Origin: Myxococcales bacterium UBA1203
GTDB taxonomy: Bacteria > Myxococcota > Myxococcia > Myxococcales > UBA5297
Length of the DNA stretch: 64,000 nt
Assembly: GCA_002309695.1 (NCBI GenBank)
Contig: DBXV01000017.1
Span: 125,529-189,528, forward strand
Direction of reading: 5' to 3'
In this document: positions 52,800-62,349 of the stretch, in pieces
How positions within the stretch are numbered: the stretch's first letter is position 1
Layout: each line of letters begins with the position of its first letter
Notes under the pieces: model-generated
The model's input: the letters and a program-made list of their open reading frames with translations, nothing else
Databases searched by the model: none
What the model was told of the DNA's origin: nothing
Made by a program: the position numbers and the translations under genes

Positions 52800-54548
52800 C
52801 TATTCCGCCAGAAGCACCAGCGCGGTGATGTTGTCCGCTCCCAGTGTTTCGTCCGCCAGCTTGCAGAGGGACGTGGCGATTTTTTGGGGATCGTCGCCGT
52901 CTGAAAGCTCGCGCGTAATCAGCTCGTCGGCATTGCTGCCGAGACAGTCGGGAACGCCGTCACTGCACAGCAGAAGCCGGTCGCCCGCGCAGAGATTGAT
53001 GGTGAGCAGGCGGGGCTCAAGCCGCTTGAGCTGAATGCCGCCGTCATTGTCGAAGAAGAAATTGCCGATGCTGTGGGTCAGCGCGCCCAGCGAATCCATA
53101 TCGGCCACGTCTCTGGGGTCCCGGCGCTCCTGAATCAGGCGGGTGTAGAGATTTTGCTCCACGGAGTGCAGCTCGAGGATGCCGTTCCGCAGGACGTAGA
53201 GGCAGCTGTCGCCCACGGTGGCCACCGTCAGCTGATCGCCGTCCAGAAGCCCCAGAACGGCCGTGGAACCCGGCGAGTGGGTCATGGGGTCGAGCATGCC
53301 GACGAAAATCGGCTGCTTGAGGAACGAATAGATGCGCGTGTTGGCGTCATCGAGAATCGCCTCAAGAACGGTCTTGTGCCAGTTGGCGGTCAGCGTCCCC
53401 GTATGGGTGCGGAGAATTTCGCCGACAGGGCCCTCCCAGGCGTCGCGGACAGCCTCAAAGACCTTGGCAGAGGCCAAATCGCCGCTTCCCACATCCGCGG
53501 TGGAGATTCCGTCCGCCAGAAGAAGCAGGCCCCGCTTCCTGTTGGCGTCGTAGCCGATGAACCACGCATCCTGATTGACCGGCATGGACTGGCTCTTGAG
53601 CCGTCCAATTTCCGTCGAGGCAGCCATGCGGTAGGTCTTCGCTTCCTCGCGCAGTGTCAGGCCGTTGCCCAGAAGCGCGTCGCAAAAATCTCTGCATGAA
53701 GGGAAGCGCCGGCCCGGGTCAGCGGACAGCGCCCTGCGGATGGCCGTCTCGATGCCGTGGGGCAGGTCGGGAATGAACGTGCGCAGCGGCGGCAGGTGCT
53801 CTGTCTGAGTGGGAATTCCTTCGGCGACGATGGAGTAAATCAGCAAGGCGAGGCCGAACTGGTCAGCCAGCGCATCGCCGTTTGGCCTGTTCAGCGATTC
53901 GGGCGCGCTGAAGCGGTTCAGAGCCGACAGACCCTGAGAATTGTCCTTTTTGCAGACCTTGAGCATGTCCGGCCGCGAGAAGAGCAGATGTCCGGATGCG
54001 TCGAGCGCAAAAAACTCGGGTGAAATCCGGCGGAAGAGCAGGCCCGCGTCGTGGACAGACGCAAAAAATCCGGCCAGCTCGCGAATCCACGTCAGAGTGT
54101 AGAAACGCAGGTTTTCGCGGCGCCGCAGCAGCCTGTCGAGGGAGGGGGACTTCACTTTCGAGAGAAGGATGAACAGGTGCCCGTCTTTTTCCTCGCGCGC
54201 TTCTTCGGCAATGACGCCCGGCATCTTCATCGCGGCCGCAAACCATTCGGGAACGAAGCGCTCGGCGGGAGGATTGGGAGCGTCTGTTTTGGCCGCATTT
54301 TCACTCTGGCTGCCACTCTCAGAGGCCGCCGCGCCGCTCGGTGCTTCCGAATCAGAGGAATTGGCCAGAGGCGGCAGCTCGATGACATCTCGGTGCGTCC
54401 CGTCTTCCTGAACGGCGTCCCTGTGCCAGCCCAGACCGTCCAGAAACGTGGCCGTCGCCAGGCTCAGCGGCGCTCCGTCCCGCCCGAAATTGAGCTTGGT
54501 TCCGGCCGGCAGGGAATTTTTAGGTGACGCTTCCGTGTCCTGTTTCAT
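52800..54548 (-). CDS. Pseudokinase-PP2C phosphatase fusion
   Basis: 582 residues from ATG 54548 (GAGGAG close upstream; a TTG at 54647 is the alternative). The N-terminal half has a kinase-like fold (about 100-320) with an APES motif and ADQFGLALLIYSIVAEGIPT helix, but the catalytic loop reads FRRISPEFFALD in place of HRDLKPEN and the DFG position reads FSRPDM. The C-terminal half (about 325-580) is a PP2C/PPM Ser/Thr phosphatase with NQDAWF, LLADGIST, TVATVGDSCLYV, LLLCSDGVPD and GADNITALV, giving the expected metal-binding Asp set. It probably reverses Ser/Thr phosphorylation by kinases elsewhere, with the front half as a binding module. Confidence 0.88.
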   Translation of the reverse strand: MKQDTEASPKNSLPAGTKLNFGRDGAPLSLATATFLDGLGWHRDAVQEDGTHRDVIELPPLANSSDSEAPSGAAASESGSQSENAAKTDAPNPPAERFVPEWFAAAMKMPGVIAEEAREEKDGHLFILLSKVKSPSLDRLLRRRENLRFYTLTWIRELAGFFASVHDAGLLFRRISPEFFALDASGHLLFSRPDMLKVCKKDNSQGLSALNRFSAPESLNRPNGDALADQFGLALLIYSIVAEGIPTQTEHLPPLRTFIPDLPHGIETAIRRALSADPGRRFPSCRDFCDALLGNGLTLREEAKTYRMAASTEIGRLKSQSMPVNQDAWFIGYDANRKRGLLLLADGISTADVGSGDLASAKVFEAVRDAWEGPVGEILRTHTGTLTANWHKTVLEAILDDANTRIYSFLKQPIFVGMLDPMTHSPGSTAVLGLLDGDQLTVATVGDSCLYVLRNGILELHSVEQNLYTRLIQERRDPRDVADMDSLGALTHSIGNFFFDNDGGIQLKRLEPRLLTINLCAGDRLLLCSDGVPDCLGSNADELITRELSDGDDPQKIATSLCKLADETLGADNITALVLLAE

Positions 54549-54736
54549 TGGCTCCTCGTCGGTGCTGATGTTTTGGAAAGAATTTTCGTCTGAGGAAGTG
54601 CTGCCGATTTTGCCATCGTCCGCGGCCTTGTGAGACCAGGCAGGCAAGAAGCGCGTTTTTCAGATGCAGGCCTTTTCGGACCGCACGCTGTTTGGCGCTG
54701 CATGGGGCGCGGCATCCTTTGAAAATGCCTTTTTAC

Positions 54737-55741
54737 TCAGGTGATTTGGGCATTCCGCAGAAAGGCAGCCGCTTTTTCCGGCGACATCGGATTGATGTAG
54801 AAGCCGCTTCCCGATTCAAAACCCGCGATTTTCGTCAGGGTCGGCGTCAGCTCCAGATGCCAGTGGAAGTGAGGCAGATTGGGCTTTTGCAGCGGCGACG
54901 AATGAATCGTGAAATTGTAGGGGGGATCGCCCACCAGCGCATTGAGCTTTTTCAGGATGGTCAGGAGAGCGTCGGCGAAGGCGGGATAGATGCCGTTCTG
55001 CGCGTCTTCAAAATGAGAGATGTGCTTTTTGGGCAGAATCCACGTCTCGAACGGCCTGCGGGGAGCCCAGGGCGCGATGACCAGCATTTCGTCATTTTCA
55101 TAGACGACGCGCTCACTCTCCCGCTTTTCCTGCGCGATGATGTCGCAATAGATGCAGCGTTCCTTGAATTCGTAGTGCTTGGCCGCACCGTCCAGCTCCG
55201 ACTGCACGCGCCGCGGAATAATTGGCAGGGCAATGAGCTGCGTGTGGCTGTGCTCCAGGCTGGCTCCTGCGGATTCCCCGTGATTTTTGAAGACGAGGAC
55301 GTAGCGGAACCTGGAATCGCGCCTGAGGTCGATGATTCGATCGTGGCAGGCCCACAGCAGCGCCTCGACCTCGCCGACAGTCAAATCAGACAGAGACTTG
55401 GAATGGTCTCTGGTCTCGATGATGACCTCGTGCGCCCCGACGCCATTCATCTTGTCGTAAAGTCCGTGGCCCTCGCGGTCCAGGTCGCCCTCGATAATCA
55501 GCGCCGGAAATTTGTTCGGGACAACGCGGAGCTGCCAGTTGGGCCCGTTGGGATTTGCCGGGCCCGGGCGATACGCGAGGACTTCGGGAGGAGTGGAGGC
55601 TTCATGCCCGGGACAGAATGGGCAGAAGTTGTTTTTGGCGCGTTCGACCAGCTGAATTTTGAAATCGTTTGGCCTCTCGGCGCGTTCGGTAGAGATGATG
55701 ACCCAGCGTCCAATGACGGGGTCCTTGCGAAGTTCTGGCAT
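54737..55741 (-). CDS. galT: Galactose-1-phosphate uridylyltransferase
   Basis: 334 residues. HIT-superfamily enzyme transferring UMP between UDP-glucose and galactose-1-phosphate (Leloir pathway). Landmarks: RKDPVIGRWVIISTERAERP, NFCPFCPGHE (zinc Cys pair), VVPNKFPAL, SLEHSHTQLIALP (catalytic His-x-His-x-Gln), a second CIYC pair, and FHWHLELTP. No galK or galE gene adjoins it; function in UDP-sugar salvage or in polysaccharide synthesis is possible. Start ATG 55741. Confidence 0.94.
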   Translation of the reverse strand: MPELRKDPVIGRWVIISTERAERPNDFKIQLVERAKNNFCPFCPGHEASTPPEVLAYRPGPANPNGPNWQLRVVPNKFPALIIEGDLDREGHGLYDKMNGVGAHEVIIETRDHSKSLSDLTVGEVEALLWACHDRIIDLRRDSRFRYVLVFKNHGESAGASLEHSHTQLIALPIIPRRVQSELDGAAKHYEFKERCIYCDIIAQEKRESERVVYENDEMLVIAPWAPRRPFETWILPKKHISHFEDAQNGIYPAFADALLTILKKLNALVGDPPYNFTIHSSPLQKPNLPHFHWHLELTPTLTKIAGFESGSGFYINPMSPEKAAAFLRNAQIT

Positions 55742-56073
55742 TGTGGGTCGGTTTTGGTGGCGGGCACTTCAAAAGATGCCCGGGAAGGGGGACAGCGAAA
55801 CGAACGGAGACTTTTGCGCGGCGGTCTTTGGGAGTCCACAATTTTGTTGGGGAATGCGTATGTGTGTATGATTGACAATGTAATAATTTCAGAGACAATG
55901 TGTGGCATCAGAAGCTGCAATTATTTTTGTGACTTATTATAATGCCATCAGCTGAAAAGAATTTGATGGAAACAACTGCTCGGTAAAATCAAATAAATCT
56001 GATTACAGAAATCGCTGGGATACATATGCCGGATAAGTGTTGGGTGGAGTTTGGATTTTCTGAGGAGGAATAA
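55742..56073. other. AT-rich divergent intergenic region
   Basis: 332 bases between galT (-) and a lipoprotein gene (+). TTGACA (55870-55875), a 17-base spacer and ACAATG (55893-55898) may form a plus-strand promoter. An AGGAGG lies just before ATG 56074. No gene was seen. Confidence 0.45.
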
Positions 56074-57600
56074 ATGTATTCACGCAATTCGCGCAGATTG
56101 TGGCTTGCTGGACTTATGCTGACGGCAGTGTGTGTTTCTGGCTGCCAAACTGGGGAGAGCGACGAGGACGCCGATGCGGGGCCGGATGTGTCGGAGGATG
56201 CGGGAATTTTGGGGGATGCAGGAGATGTCGGCGCGGATGCGGGAACGGACGACGCAGGGCAGGAGCCGCCGCCGTCGACCGTTTATCCGGGCTGGACGAT
56301 TGAGGACGGCGAGTCCACGGACGAGGCCTGCAAGAACAATAAAGACGACGACGGCAGCGGTTACCTGGACTGCGCCGATTACTGGTGCCTCGATACGGTG
56401 ACGGTGCAGGTGTGCTCGGCGCTGGAAAATACGGACGCGCTCTGCTCCGACGGCACCGACAATTCGGAAAAGCCCCACGGAAAATCCTATTTTGACGGCC
56501 TCGCGGACTGCGCTGACCCGGACTGCCTGAAAAATCCCCGCGTGACCGTCTGCGCACACCTGAATCCGCTGAAGTGGGAGACGGCGGCGACGTGTGCGTC
56601 AGGGGAAGATTCCGACAAGGATGGCCTCTCCGGTTGCGAGGATCCGGACTGCTGGACGGCGGAAAACGGCTGTCCGCTGAATGGCCGGGTCAGAGTGCTG
56701 TTCGACGACGCGCACCGCGAGCGGGCGGGCAGCGCCGACTGGGTGGTGGATTCGTCAGGCCGCCTCCCGTGGCCCAGCGTCCCGAAGCGCGAGACGGACT
56801 GGTCGGGCAACCTCTCCGCCTTCGGAAAAGCGCTGTTCGACACGGGGCGGTTCACCATCGAGACGCTTCCGTCCTTTTCGCGGCTGACCTACGGCGACGA
56901 TTCTTCTCCCCAGGATCTGAAGAATTACGGCGTTCTCGTCATCCCCGAGCCCAGCGCCCGCATGAGCGAAGCTGAATCCAGGGCCGTGGTGGCCTTTGTC
57001 CGTGCCGGCGGCGGCCTCCTGATGGTGGCGGATCATCTGGAGAGCGACCGCGATGGAAATGGTTGGGATTCTGTTCAGGTTTTCAATGACATGTTGATGG
57101 CCGCTGTGTCTTCAGGCGACGCGTCGCAGGGCGCCGGGGAAGAAAGCGCCCCAAATCCCTTTGGATTCAATGTCGCGCCCATCGGCTACAGCGAGTCCGG
57201 CCGCCTGGAGCAGATCAACCGGAAGATGGCGTCCACGATTCCGGATGGCGCGGCTTCGCATCCCGTTTTGAGCGGCCCCCACGGCAATGTGACGAAGGTG
57301 GGCATGTTCAAGGGCGGACTCTTTTCCATTTTGGACGGGACGAAGGCCAAGGCGCTGATTCACGCCGTTCCCCTGAATACAGCAGGTTACGAGGAGGGCA
57401 GCCCCTTTGTGGTGGCTGCGGAAGTCGGGCAGGGACGCGTGGTCGCCGTCGGAGATTCGGCGATTCTGAACGACGGAACCGACAGCCATGGACAGAGCGA
57501 TCCGTCTTTTGACTCGTGGAATTCCACGTCGGCACAGAACAGCATCTTATTCCTCAACGCGGCGGAGTGGCTGGCGAAAAAGAACGAAACGGCAGAATGA
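56074..57600 (+). CDS. Lipoprotein with Cys/Asp-rich repeats and a GATase-like domain
   Basis: 508 residues. The signal peptide ends in the lipobox VSGC (Cys24). A DAG-rich acidic tether (about 25-62) follows, then three Cys-bracketed units of the type CxxxxDDDGxGxxDCxDxxC (for example CKNNKDDDGSGYLDCADYWC), which resemble calcium-loop repeats common in myxobacterial surface proteins. Residues 205-500 form a Rossmann-like domain with VRVLFDDAHRE, YGVLVIPEPS, FVRAGGGLLMVADH and VVAVGDSAIL, similar to class I GATase-like/DUF4350 folds, with no catalytic Cys evident. AGGAGG precedes the ATG. Surface role unknown. Confidence 0.82.
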   Translation: MYSRNSRRLWLAGLMLTAVCVSGCQTGESDEDADAGPDVSEDAGILGDAGDVGADAGTDDAGQEPPPSTVYPGWTIEDGESTDEACKNNKDDDGSGYLDCADYWCLDTVTVQVCSALENTDALCSDGTDNSEKPHGKSYFDGLADCADPDCLKNPRVTVCAHLNPLKWETAATCASGEDSDKDGLSGCEDPDCWTAENGCPLNGRVRVLFDDAHRERAGSADWVVDSSGRLPWPSVPKRETDWSGNLSAFGKALFDTGRFTIETLPSFSRLTYGDDSSPQDLKNYGVLVIPEPSARMSEAESRAVVAFVRAGGGLLMVADHLESDRDGNGWDSVQVFNDMLMAAVSSGDASQGAGEESAPNPFGFNVAPIGYSESGRLEQINRKMASTIPDGAASHPVLSGPHGNVTKVGMFKGGLFSILDGTKAKALIHAVPLNTAGYEEGSPFVVAAEVGQGRVVAVGDSAILNDGTDSHGQSDPSFDSWNSTSAQNSILFLNAAEWLAKKNETAE

Positions 57601-57907
57601 ATCGACGCAGCAAAGACTATGGCCATTACAGCCTATTTCACAGCGCAAAGGAACATTGGTGTGAGGCAAAAGTTACTTAAACGGCGTTGAGAACTTCTGG
57701 AGTTTTGCCAAGCGGCGCCAGAGGAAGTCCAACGGTTGCGTGGCGGCGGCTTTCGCGTTGCAACACAAGGAGTGCGCGTGATGCTACAACCACCGAAACG
57801 ACAATTTTTTTGTTGCTCATCGAACAAGTTATATGCGAAGGCTGTTTAGAAGCGTTATCTAGCCAAGAACAAACACGTTATTATGAACGATTTTACAAGT
57901 AATTAAA
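57601..57907. other. Non-coding AT-rich gap
   Basis: Between convergent genes. A short open frame at 57687-57902 has no ribosome site and no domain; I treat it as chance. Nothing else was identified. Confidence 0.5.
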
Positions 57908-57943
57908 ACAGAAGCCCTCCCATAACAACGAGAGGGCTTCTGT
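57908..57943. terminator. Bidirectional terminator between convergent lipoprotein genes
   Basis: ACAGAAGCCCTC and GAGGGCTTCTGT pair around a 12-base loop in an AT-rich setting. Confidence 0.75.
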
Positions 57944-57972
57944 AATGACAATAGGCAGATTAGATTAAGAGC

Positions 57973-59982
57973 TCATTTTGCAGTCACATCCAAAGATGCT
58001 GTTGCTATGTTACCAGAGCTGGCTATAGTTAGAGAGCATTGTACAGTTGCTGTGCCGGGCTTGTAGGTACTCTCGCCATCTTCACTTGAACTTTCCTTGG
58101 GCGTAGCCGAGACACTAATAGTGGCAACGGGAACTGTTCCCACTGAGCCATCAATAGTGAGAGATGCAGGGCTGACTTGAACAGAAACATCAGACTCCTG
58201 ACTGCATGTCAGCGTGCCATTAGAGCCGATTGAATTGAGATTCTTATCCAACATATAGAGGGAAAGAGATGCTGCTTTACCTTCGGAAAGAGAAATGTGG
58301 CCAACCTTTTGTCCTAACATAGATGTTTCACCCTCATTTTCTGTCTCGAGAAGCATAAAGCCTGCATAATAACGTTCAGGAAAGAGCCATAAGAACTTCC
58401 ATTGTTTCCAAATTTGTGTATTCTTGCGCCATAGAGAGCAATCACTACTTTGTTTATAGGGCAAGTGTTCAGAATCGCCCACAGCTTGAGTGTGAACACC
58501 ATTTCCATCAATATCAAGGAAGTATTCACCTTCATTATATTTTCCATCGTCATTTCGGTCGATAAATGGTTCCGCCATCGCAAGGAATGTATCCCCCTCA
58601 TCACAAATTCCATTTTGATTAACGTCTTTTGTAAGCAATTCTTCACCACCTGTAATCCCAATTAGTGTGACTAAACCATCTCTAGGATGTCTTTCATCAA
58701 GTCCAGGCCAGTAATTGCTATCATAAAAAGGTTGATAATATTCCTTCTCATCAATAGGCATCTTATATCCAAATTCGCCTACAGTAATTGATGGAACTTC
58801 TTCGGGATCAGGATTATGCGTATAGGAAGAAAAGTCAACTCTTCTATGGATTAAACTAGTAAAAAATGACTCTAATAATGTAGGATTACCAGTAAATGCG
58901 CTCGCTAGAGGGGACATATCTGTACGATTCAGTGAGGTATCACGTATAACGGGAAAAGGAATTGGCTCCTGAACAGTATAGGTCGTTTCTACCTGCCCAT
59001 TGTTTCCTGTATAAACTTTTGGTATAACTGCTCCCGCTTCGACAGCAAATAAGACGGGTTGATTGGGTATTTCTTGGGTATCACGGTCCGCTACGAACGC
59101 ACCACATTGCATTTGTGTTCCATAAATTGTTGCATCTATTACACGGCTTTTACAACCAATAGTAAAATTATTATAACTTGCAGATCCAGCAACGACATGA
59201 ATCTTTGCTGTTCCTGCAACATAATCACTTGATTGATTGTCGTATCTTTCCGTTCCAGCAATGACTTCCGCGACACCGGCCACGCGTCCTGAAGTCAAAT
59301 AAGTTACTGCATAGCCGTTGACGTCACTTTTTACCGTCATGGGAACAATAGATGCCGTGCCTAATGGTTTGGGAATGGCAAAGTAAATTTGCACATCCTG
59401 AATAGGTAGATTGAGCTTGTCGAGAACTTGAAATGTTAACTTTGTTGATGTTTGACCTTCAGCAGATGTATTAAAAATTTTGATGGTTTCCGGATCGGCA
59501 GAAATAAATTCGATCGTTGCAACTTTGGCGGGCTCGGGGGCCAACGCGTACTTAAAAAGAATCTCCACTTCTTCACTGGCCTCGACGACTCCTGAATCTT
59601 TGCCAGTATATTCAATCCTTACCGTGGCAGTCCCTGCCTGAACAGAAGTAAGCTGAATCTCAACGTCGCCCATACTCGGTGCCACTGTAAGTTTTTGTTG
59701 GTTATTATCTCTTGTTGACGTGGCCGTTCCGAGGGCTCCAAGATTGGTGCTGACAGTTACTGTGCCGTCATTAGCCAGCTCTCCATCCTTTTTAACTGTG
59801 ACTGAAATGGTGACTGCGGAGAGGCCATCCGCAGGTGTCGAGGTCCCTTCCGCCGGGGTGAGGACAACGGACATGCTGACGCCGCCGCCGCCGCAGGCGC
59901 AGAGAGACAACAGGACGGCAAACAGCAGGCATGAGAAAAGCCGTCTGCGTAGGGATGATTTCGCTGCTTGGAAAGAATTCAT
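57973..59982 (-). CDS. Large Ig-like (Big/invasin-type) lipoprotein, AT-rich
   Basis: 669 residues from ATG 59982 (AGGAG upstream); longer in-frame starts lack signals. Lipobox LCACGGGG (Cys34 region). The first 300 residues are bacterial Ig-like beta domains (ADGLSAVTISVTVKKDGELA, VSTNLGALG, KSDVNGYAVTYLTSG), the pattern of invasin/Big domains. A central part (about 400-580) includes EF-like acidic loops DVNQNGICDEGD, DRNDDGKYNEGEY and DIDGNG that may bind calcium. A last Ig-like domain closes it. From about 58.2 to 59.6 kb the codon use is clearly more AT-rich than that of neighbouring genes, suggesting acquisition. Probably a surface adhesin or matrix protein. Confidence 0.82.
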   Translation of the reverse strand: MNSFQAAKSSLRRRLFSCLLFAVLLSLCACGGGGVSMSVVLTPAEGTSTPADGLSAVTISVTVKKDGELANDGTVTVSTNLGALGTATSTRDNNQQKLTVAPSMGDVEIQLTSVQAGTATVRIEYTGKDSGVVEASEEVEILFKYALAPEPAKVATIEFISADPETIKIFNTSAEGQTSTKLTFQVLDKLNLPIQDVQIYFAIPKPLGTASIVPMTVKSDVNGYAVTYLTSGRVAGVAEVIAGTERYDNQSSDYVAGTAKIHVVAGSASYNNFTIGCKSRVIDATIYGTQMQCGAFVADRDTQEIPNQPVLFAVEAGAVIPKVYTGNNGQVETTYTVQEPIPFPVIRDTSLNRTDMSPLASAFTGNPTLLESFFTSLIHRRVDFSSYTHNPDPEEVPSITVGEFGYKMPIDEKEYYQPFYDSNYWPGLDERHPRDGLVTLIGITGGEELLTKDVNQNGICDEGDTFLAMAEPFIDRNDDGKYNEGEYFLDIDGNGVHTQAVGDSEHLPYKQSSDCSLWRKNTQIWKQWKFLWLFPERYYAGFMLLETENEGETSMLGQKVGHISLSEGKAASLSLYMLDKNLNSIGSNGTLTCSQESDVSVQVSPASLTIDGSVGTVPVATISVSATPKESSSEDGESTYKPGTATVQCSLTIASSGNIATASLDVTAK

Positions 59983-60345
59983 GAATCGTCTCCTGAGAGG
60001 AACAACAGATCCGCCGATGCGAAAAAGGCCGCTCGTGCGCATGTGACCAAAACACTTCCTGCAAACAAACTCGTTCAACATGAAGACACACTTTGACCCC
60101 ATAAGTCAACCCTTCTCAAAAAGCCAACGTTTTTTGTGGGCGGCGGAACGTAAATTTTGAGTTTGAGCGGGGCAGGACGAGATGTGCGTACCTCAAATTT
60201 TATAAAACAATACCATTTGTAAACAGGGAAGGTCATTATAAGGAAAAACAATCATCATTAATATAACGTCATTTGTCATTTTCAGCATGGTTGTGAGGGA
60301 TCAAAAAATTGTCAGTCTGAGAGTGCTGTGCTTGCAGGCGCCGCC
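59983..60345. other. Divergent intergenic region
   Basis: 363 bases, AT-rich from 60180 to 60300. A minus-strand TTGACT (60109-60104) could be the -35 for the Ig-like gene; its -10 (TCTTCA at 17 bases) is poor. No small gene or RNA was recognised. Confidence 0.4.
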
Positions 60346-62349
60346 ATGGACCACCAAGGTGAGACGAGAGCGGCCGCGGATGCAGCGGATGCAGACGAAG
60401 ATTCCAGCCGGCGGGATGTGCGAAGGCGTTTTTTTCGAGAGCGTGCGGCAGATTTCGAACGGGCGTGGTCCAAGGCGGATCACCGGGCTCTGATTTACGC
60501 CAACATTCGGCTGGCTTTGTTTCTGGCCGCTGTTGCCCTCGCGTTTGGCGTCTGGCGCGGATGGCTGCCCTCGCAGCTGGTGTGGGGTGAGCTTGCGCTG
60601 GCGGCTCTGTTTTTGGCGGTGGCTGGAGTCCATGACCGCGTGATCCATGAGGCAGAGCGGCTGAAGCTGATGGGCGCCATCAATGAGCGGGCGGCGCTGA
60701 GGCTTGAGCGGGATTTTGAGCATCTGGAGACACGGGAACTTCGGCCGAAAGAGACTCTGTCAGCTGCAGGTGCGGCGGGACTGTCGGCGGCGTCTGTGCA
60801 GGGCGTTTCTCCGACGGCACAGGACCTAGGCATTGCCGGCAGTCATTCGCTCATGTTCCTTCTGGATGACACCTTCACGAAGCTGGGAAGGGCTGCTCTC
60901 GTGAGGCTACTGGAGACGCCTGAGGACGGCAGCCGCGGTGCGCGGGCGCGTCAGGAAGCAGTTCGTGAGCTGACTGAGCGCACGGAGTTTCGGGAGCTTT
61001 TGGAGGCAGAGGGCCGTCTGGCGTGTCCTTCACGCGGCGGTTTTGATGTCGATGGGCTCGCGGCGTGGGGAAGTGCTGCGCAGGGCCGTTTCGCGCAGAT
61101 GTGGCGCTGGCCTGCGCGGATTTTGCCTCCTGTGACCATCGCCCTGTGGATGCTCTGGGATGCCCATTTGGTGAAGCTGCCGCTGTGGGTGCCTCTGCTG
61201 GTGTTTCAGACGATTTTGGCCTCTGTGTTCCGCGGCCGGAGTGAAGGCCTGTGGAAGCTGGCGAAGGCGGGCGGCGAGGCGCGTCTTGGCGATTTTCGGC
61301 GCGTCTTTGAGCTGGTGAGCAGTGCGCCTTTTTCGAGCGGGAGGCTTTCGTCTCTGGCGGAGCAGATGCGCTCATGCGGCCGCTCTCCCGCCGATGAAAT
61401 TGAGCTGCTGTCGAGGCTTCTGTCGTGCCTGCGCCTTCGCAGCCAGCCGCTGCTGCATGTCCCTCTGGCCATTCTTTTCCTCTGGGAAGTGCATCTGACG
61501 GACGCGCTGGAGGCCTGGCATGAGCGCTGCGGCGGGAAGCTGAAATCGTGGTTCGAGGCGCTGGCTGAAGTGGAGGCGCTGTCGTCGCTGGCCGGCTACG
61601 CCGCGATGGAGGGTGACGACGCCTGCTGGCCGGAAATTTCAGATGCTCCGGAGCTGTCGGCCGAAGCGCTGGGCCATCCTCTGATTCCCGGGGACAAGCG
61701 CGTCGCGAACAGTGCGCGCCTCAGGGCCGCCGTTCATGCTGACGGCACCGGCGGCGGCAGTTCGGCCGACGCGGAAATTTCGAAAGAAGCTGCGGATGTC
61801 CCCGCGGTTCTTCTGGTCACGGGCTCCAACATGGCGGGCAAGACCACGTTTCTGCGCACGCTGGGCATCAATGCCTGTCTGGCGCTCGCGGGCGCTCCTG
61901 TCTGTGCCCGACGGATGCGCATCGGCGCCGTGCGCGTCGTCTCCAGCATGCGCGTCGAGGATTCTCTCGGAGATGGGCTTTCGCTCTTCCACGCGGAGGT
62001 GCTCCGCATGAAGGGAGTTCTTGATGCCGCGGCCGCGGGCCCGACGCTGTTTCTCCTCGATGAAATCCTCCATGGGACCAACACGGCGGAGCGGCAGAAG
62101 GCATCCCGGGCGATTGTCAGAACTCTGGTGCAGCGGGGGGCCATGGGCGCAGTGGCGACCCACGATCTGTCGCTGGCGAGCCTGGAGAAGGAGACGGTCG
62201 GCGCCGTGCGGAACTTTCACTTCACCGATTCGCTCAAAGACGGGGCGCTGGCGTTCGACTACAGGCTTCACGGCGGCGTGGTGTCCACGACCAACGCGCT
62301 TCAGGTGCTGCGTCAGGCGGGCATCGATTTGCCCGGCATGGAGGACTGA
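60346..62349 (+). CDS. Membrane-anchored MutS-like ATPase
   Basis: 667 residues from ATG 60346 (GTG 60328 is an alternative). Two hydrophobic segments lie at about 47-90, and further ones near 260-290 and 365-385. The C-terminal 180 residues are a MutS-type ABC ATPase: Walker A TGSNMAGKTTFLRT (P-loop 493-500), the SSMRVEDSLGDGLSLFHAEV signature region, Walker B LFLLDEILHGTN and the ATHDL switch. The mismatch-recognition N-terminus and the MutS2 Smr nuclease domain are absent. Proteins of this type (DNA-mismatch-repair ATPase with membrane helices) occur in Bacteroidota and Myxococcota without a known role. It is not expected to do classical mismatch repair. Confidence 0.85.
   Translation: MDHQGETRAAADAADADEDSSRRDVRRRFFRERAADFERAWSKADHRALIYANIRLALFLAAVALAFGVWRGWLPSQLVWGELALAALFLAVAGVHDRVIHEAERLKLMGAINERAALRLERDFEHLETRELRPKETLSAAGAAGLSAASVQGVSPTAQDLGIAGSHSLMFLLDDTFTKLGRAALVRLLETPEDGSRGARARQEAVRELTERTEFRELLEAEGRLACPSRGGFDVDGLAAWGSAAQGRFAQMWRWPARILPPVTIALWMLWDAHLVKLPLWVPLLVFQTILASVFRGRSEGLWKLAKAGGEARLGDFRRVFELVSSAPFSSGRLSSLAEQMRSCGRSPADEIELLSRLLSCLRLRSQPLLHVPLAILFLWEVHLTDALEAWHERCGGKLKSWFEALAEVEALSSLAGYAAMEGDDACWPEISDAPELSAEALGHPLIPGDKRVANSARLRAAVHADGTGGGSSADAEISKEAADVPAVLLVTGSNMAGKTTFLRTLGINACLALAGAPVCARRMRIGAVRVVSSMRVEDSLGDGLSLFHAEVLRMKGVLDAAAAGPTLFLLDEILHGTNTAERQKASRAIVRTLVQRGAMGAVATHDLSLASLEKETVGAVRNFHFTDSLKDGALAFDYRLHGGVVSTTNALQVLRQAGIDLPGMED

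Noticed and set aside
57687..57902. 71-residue plus-strand frame before the bidirectional terminator
   Set aside because: No ribosome site or recognisable sequence; likely chance in an AT-rich gap.
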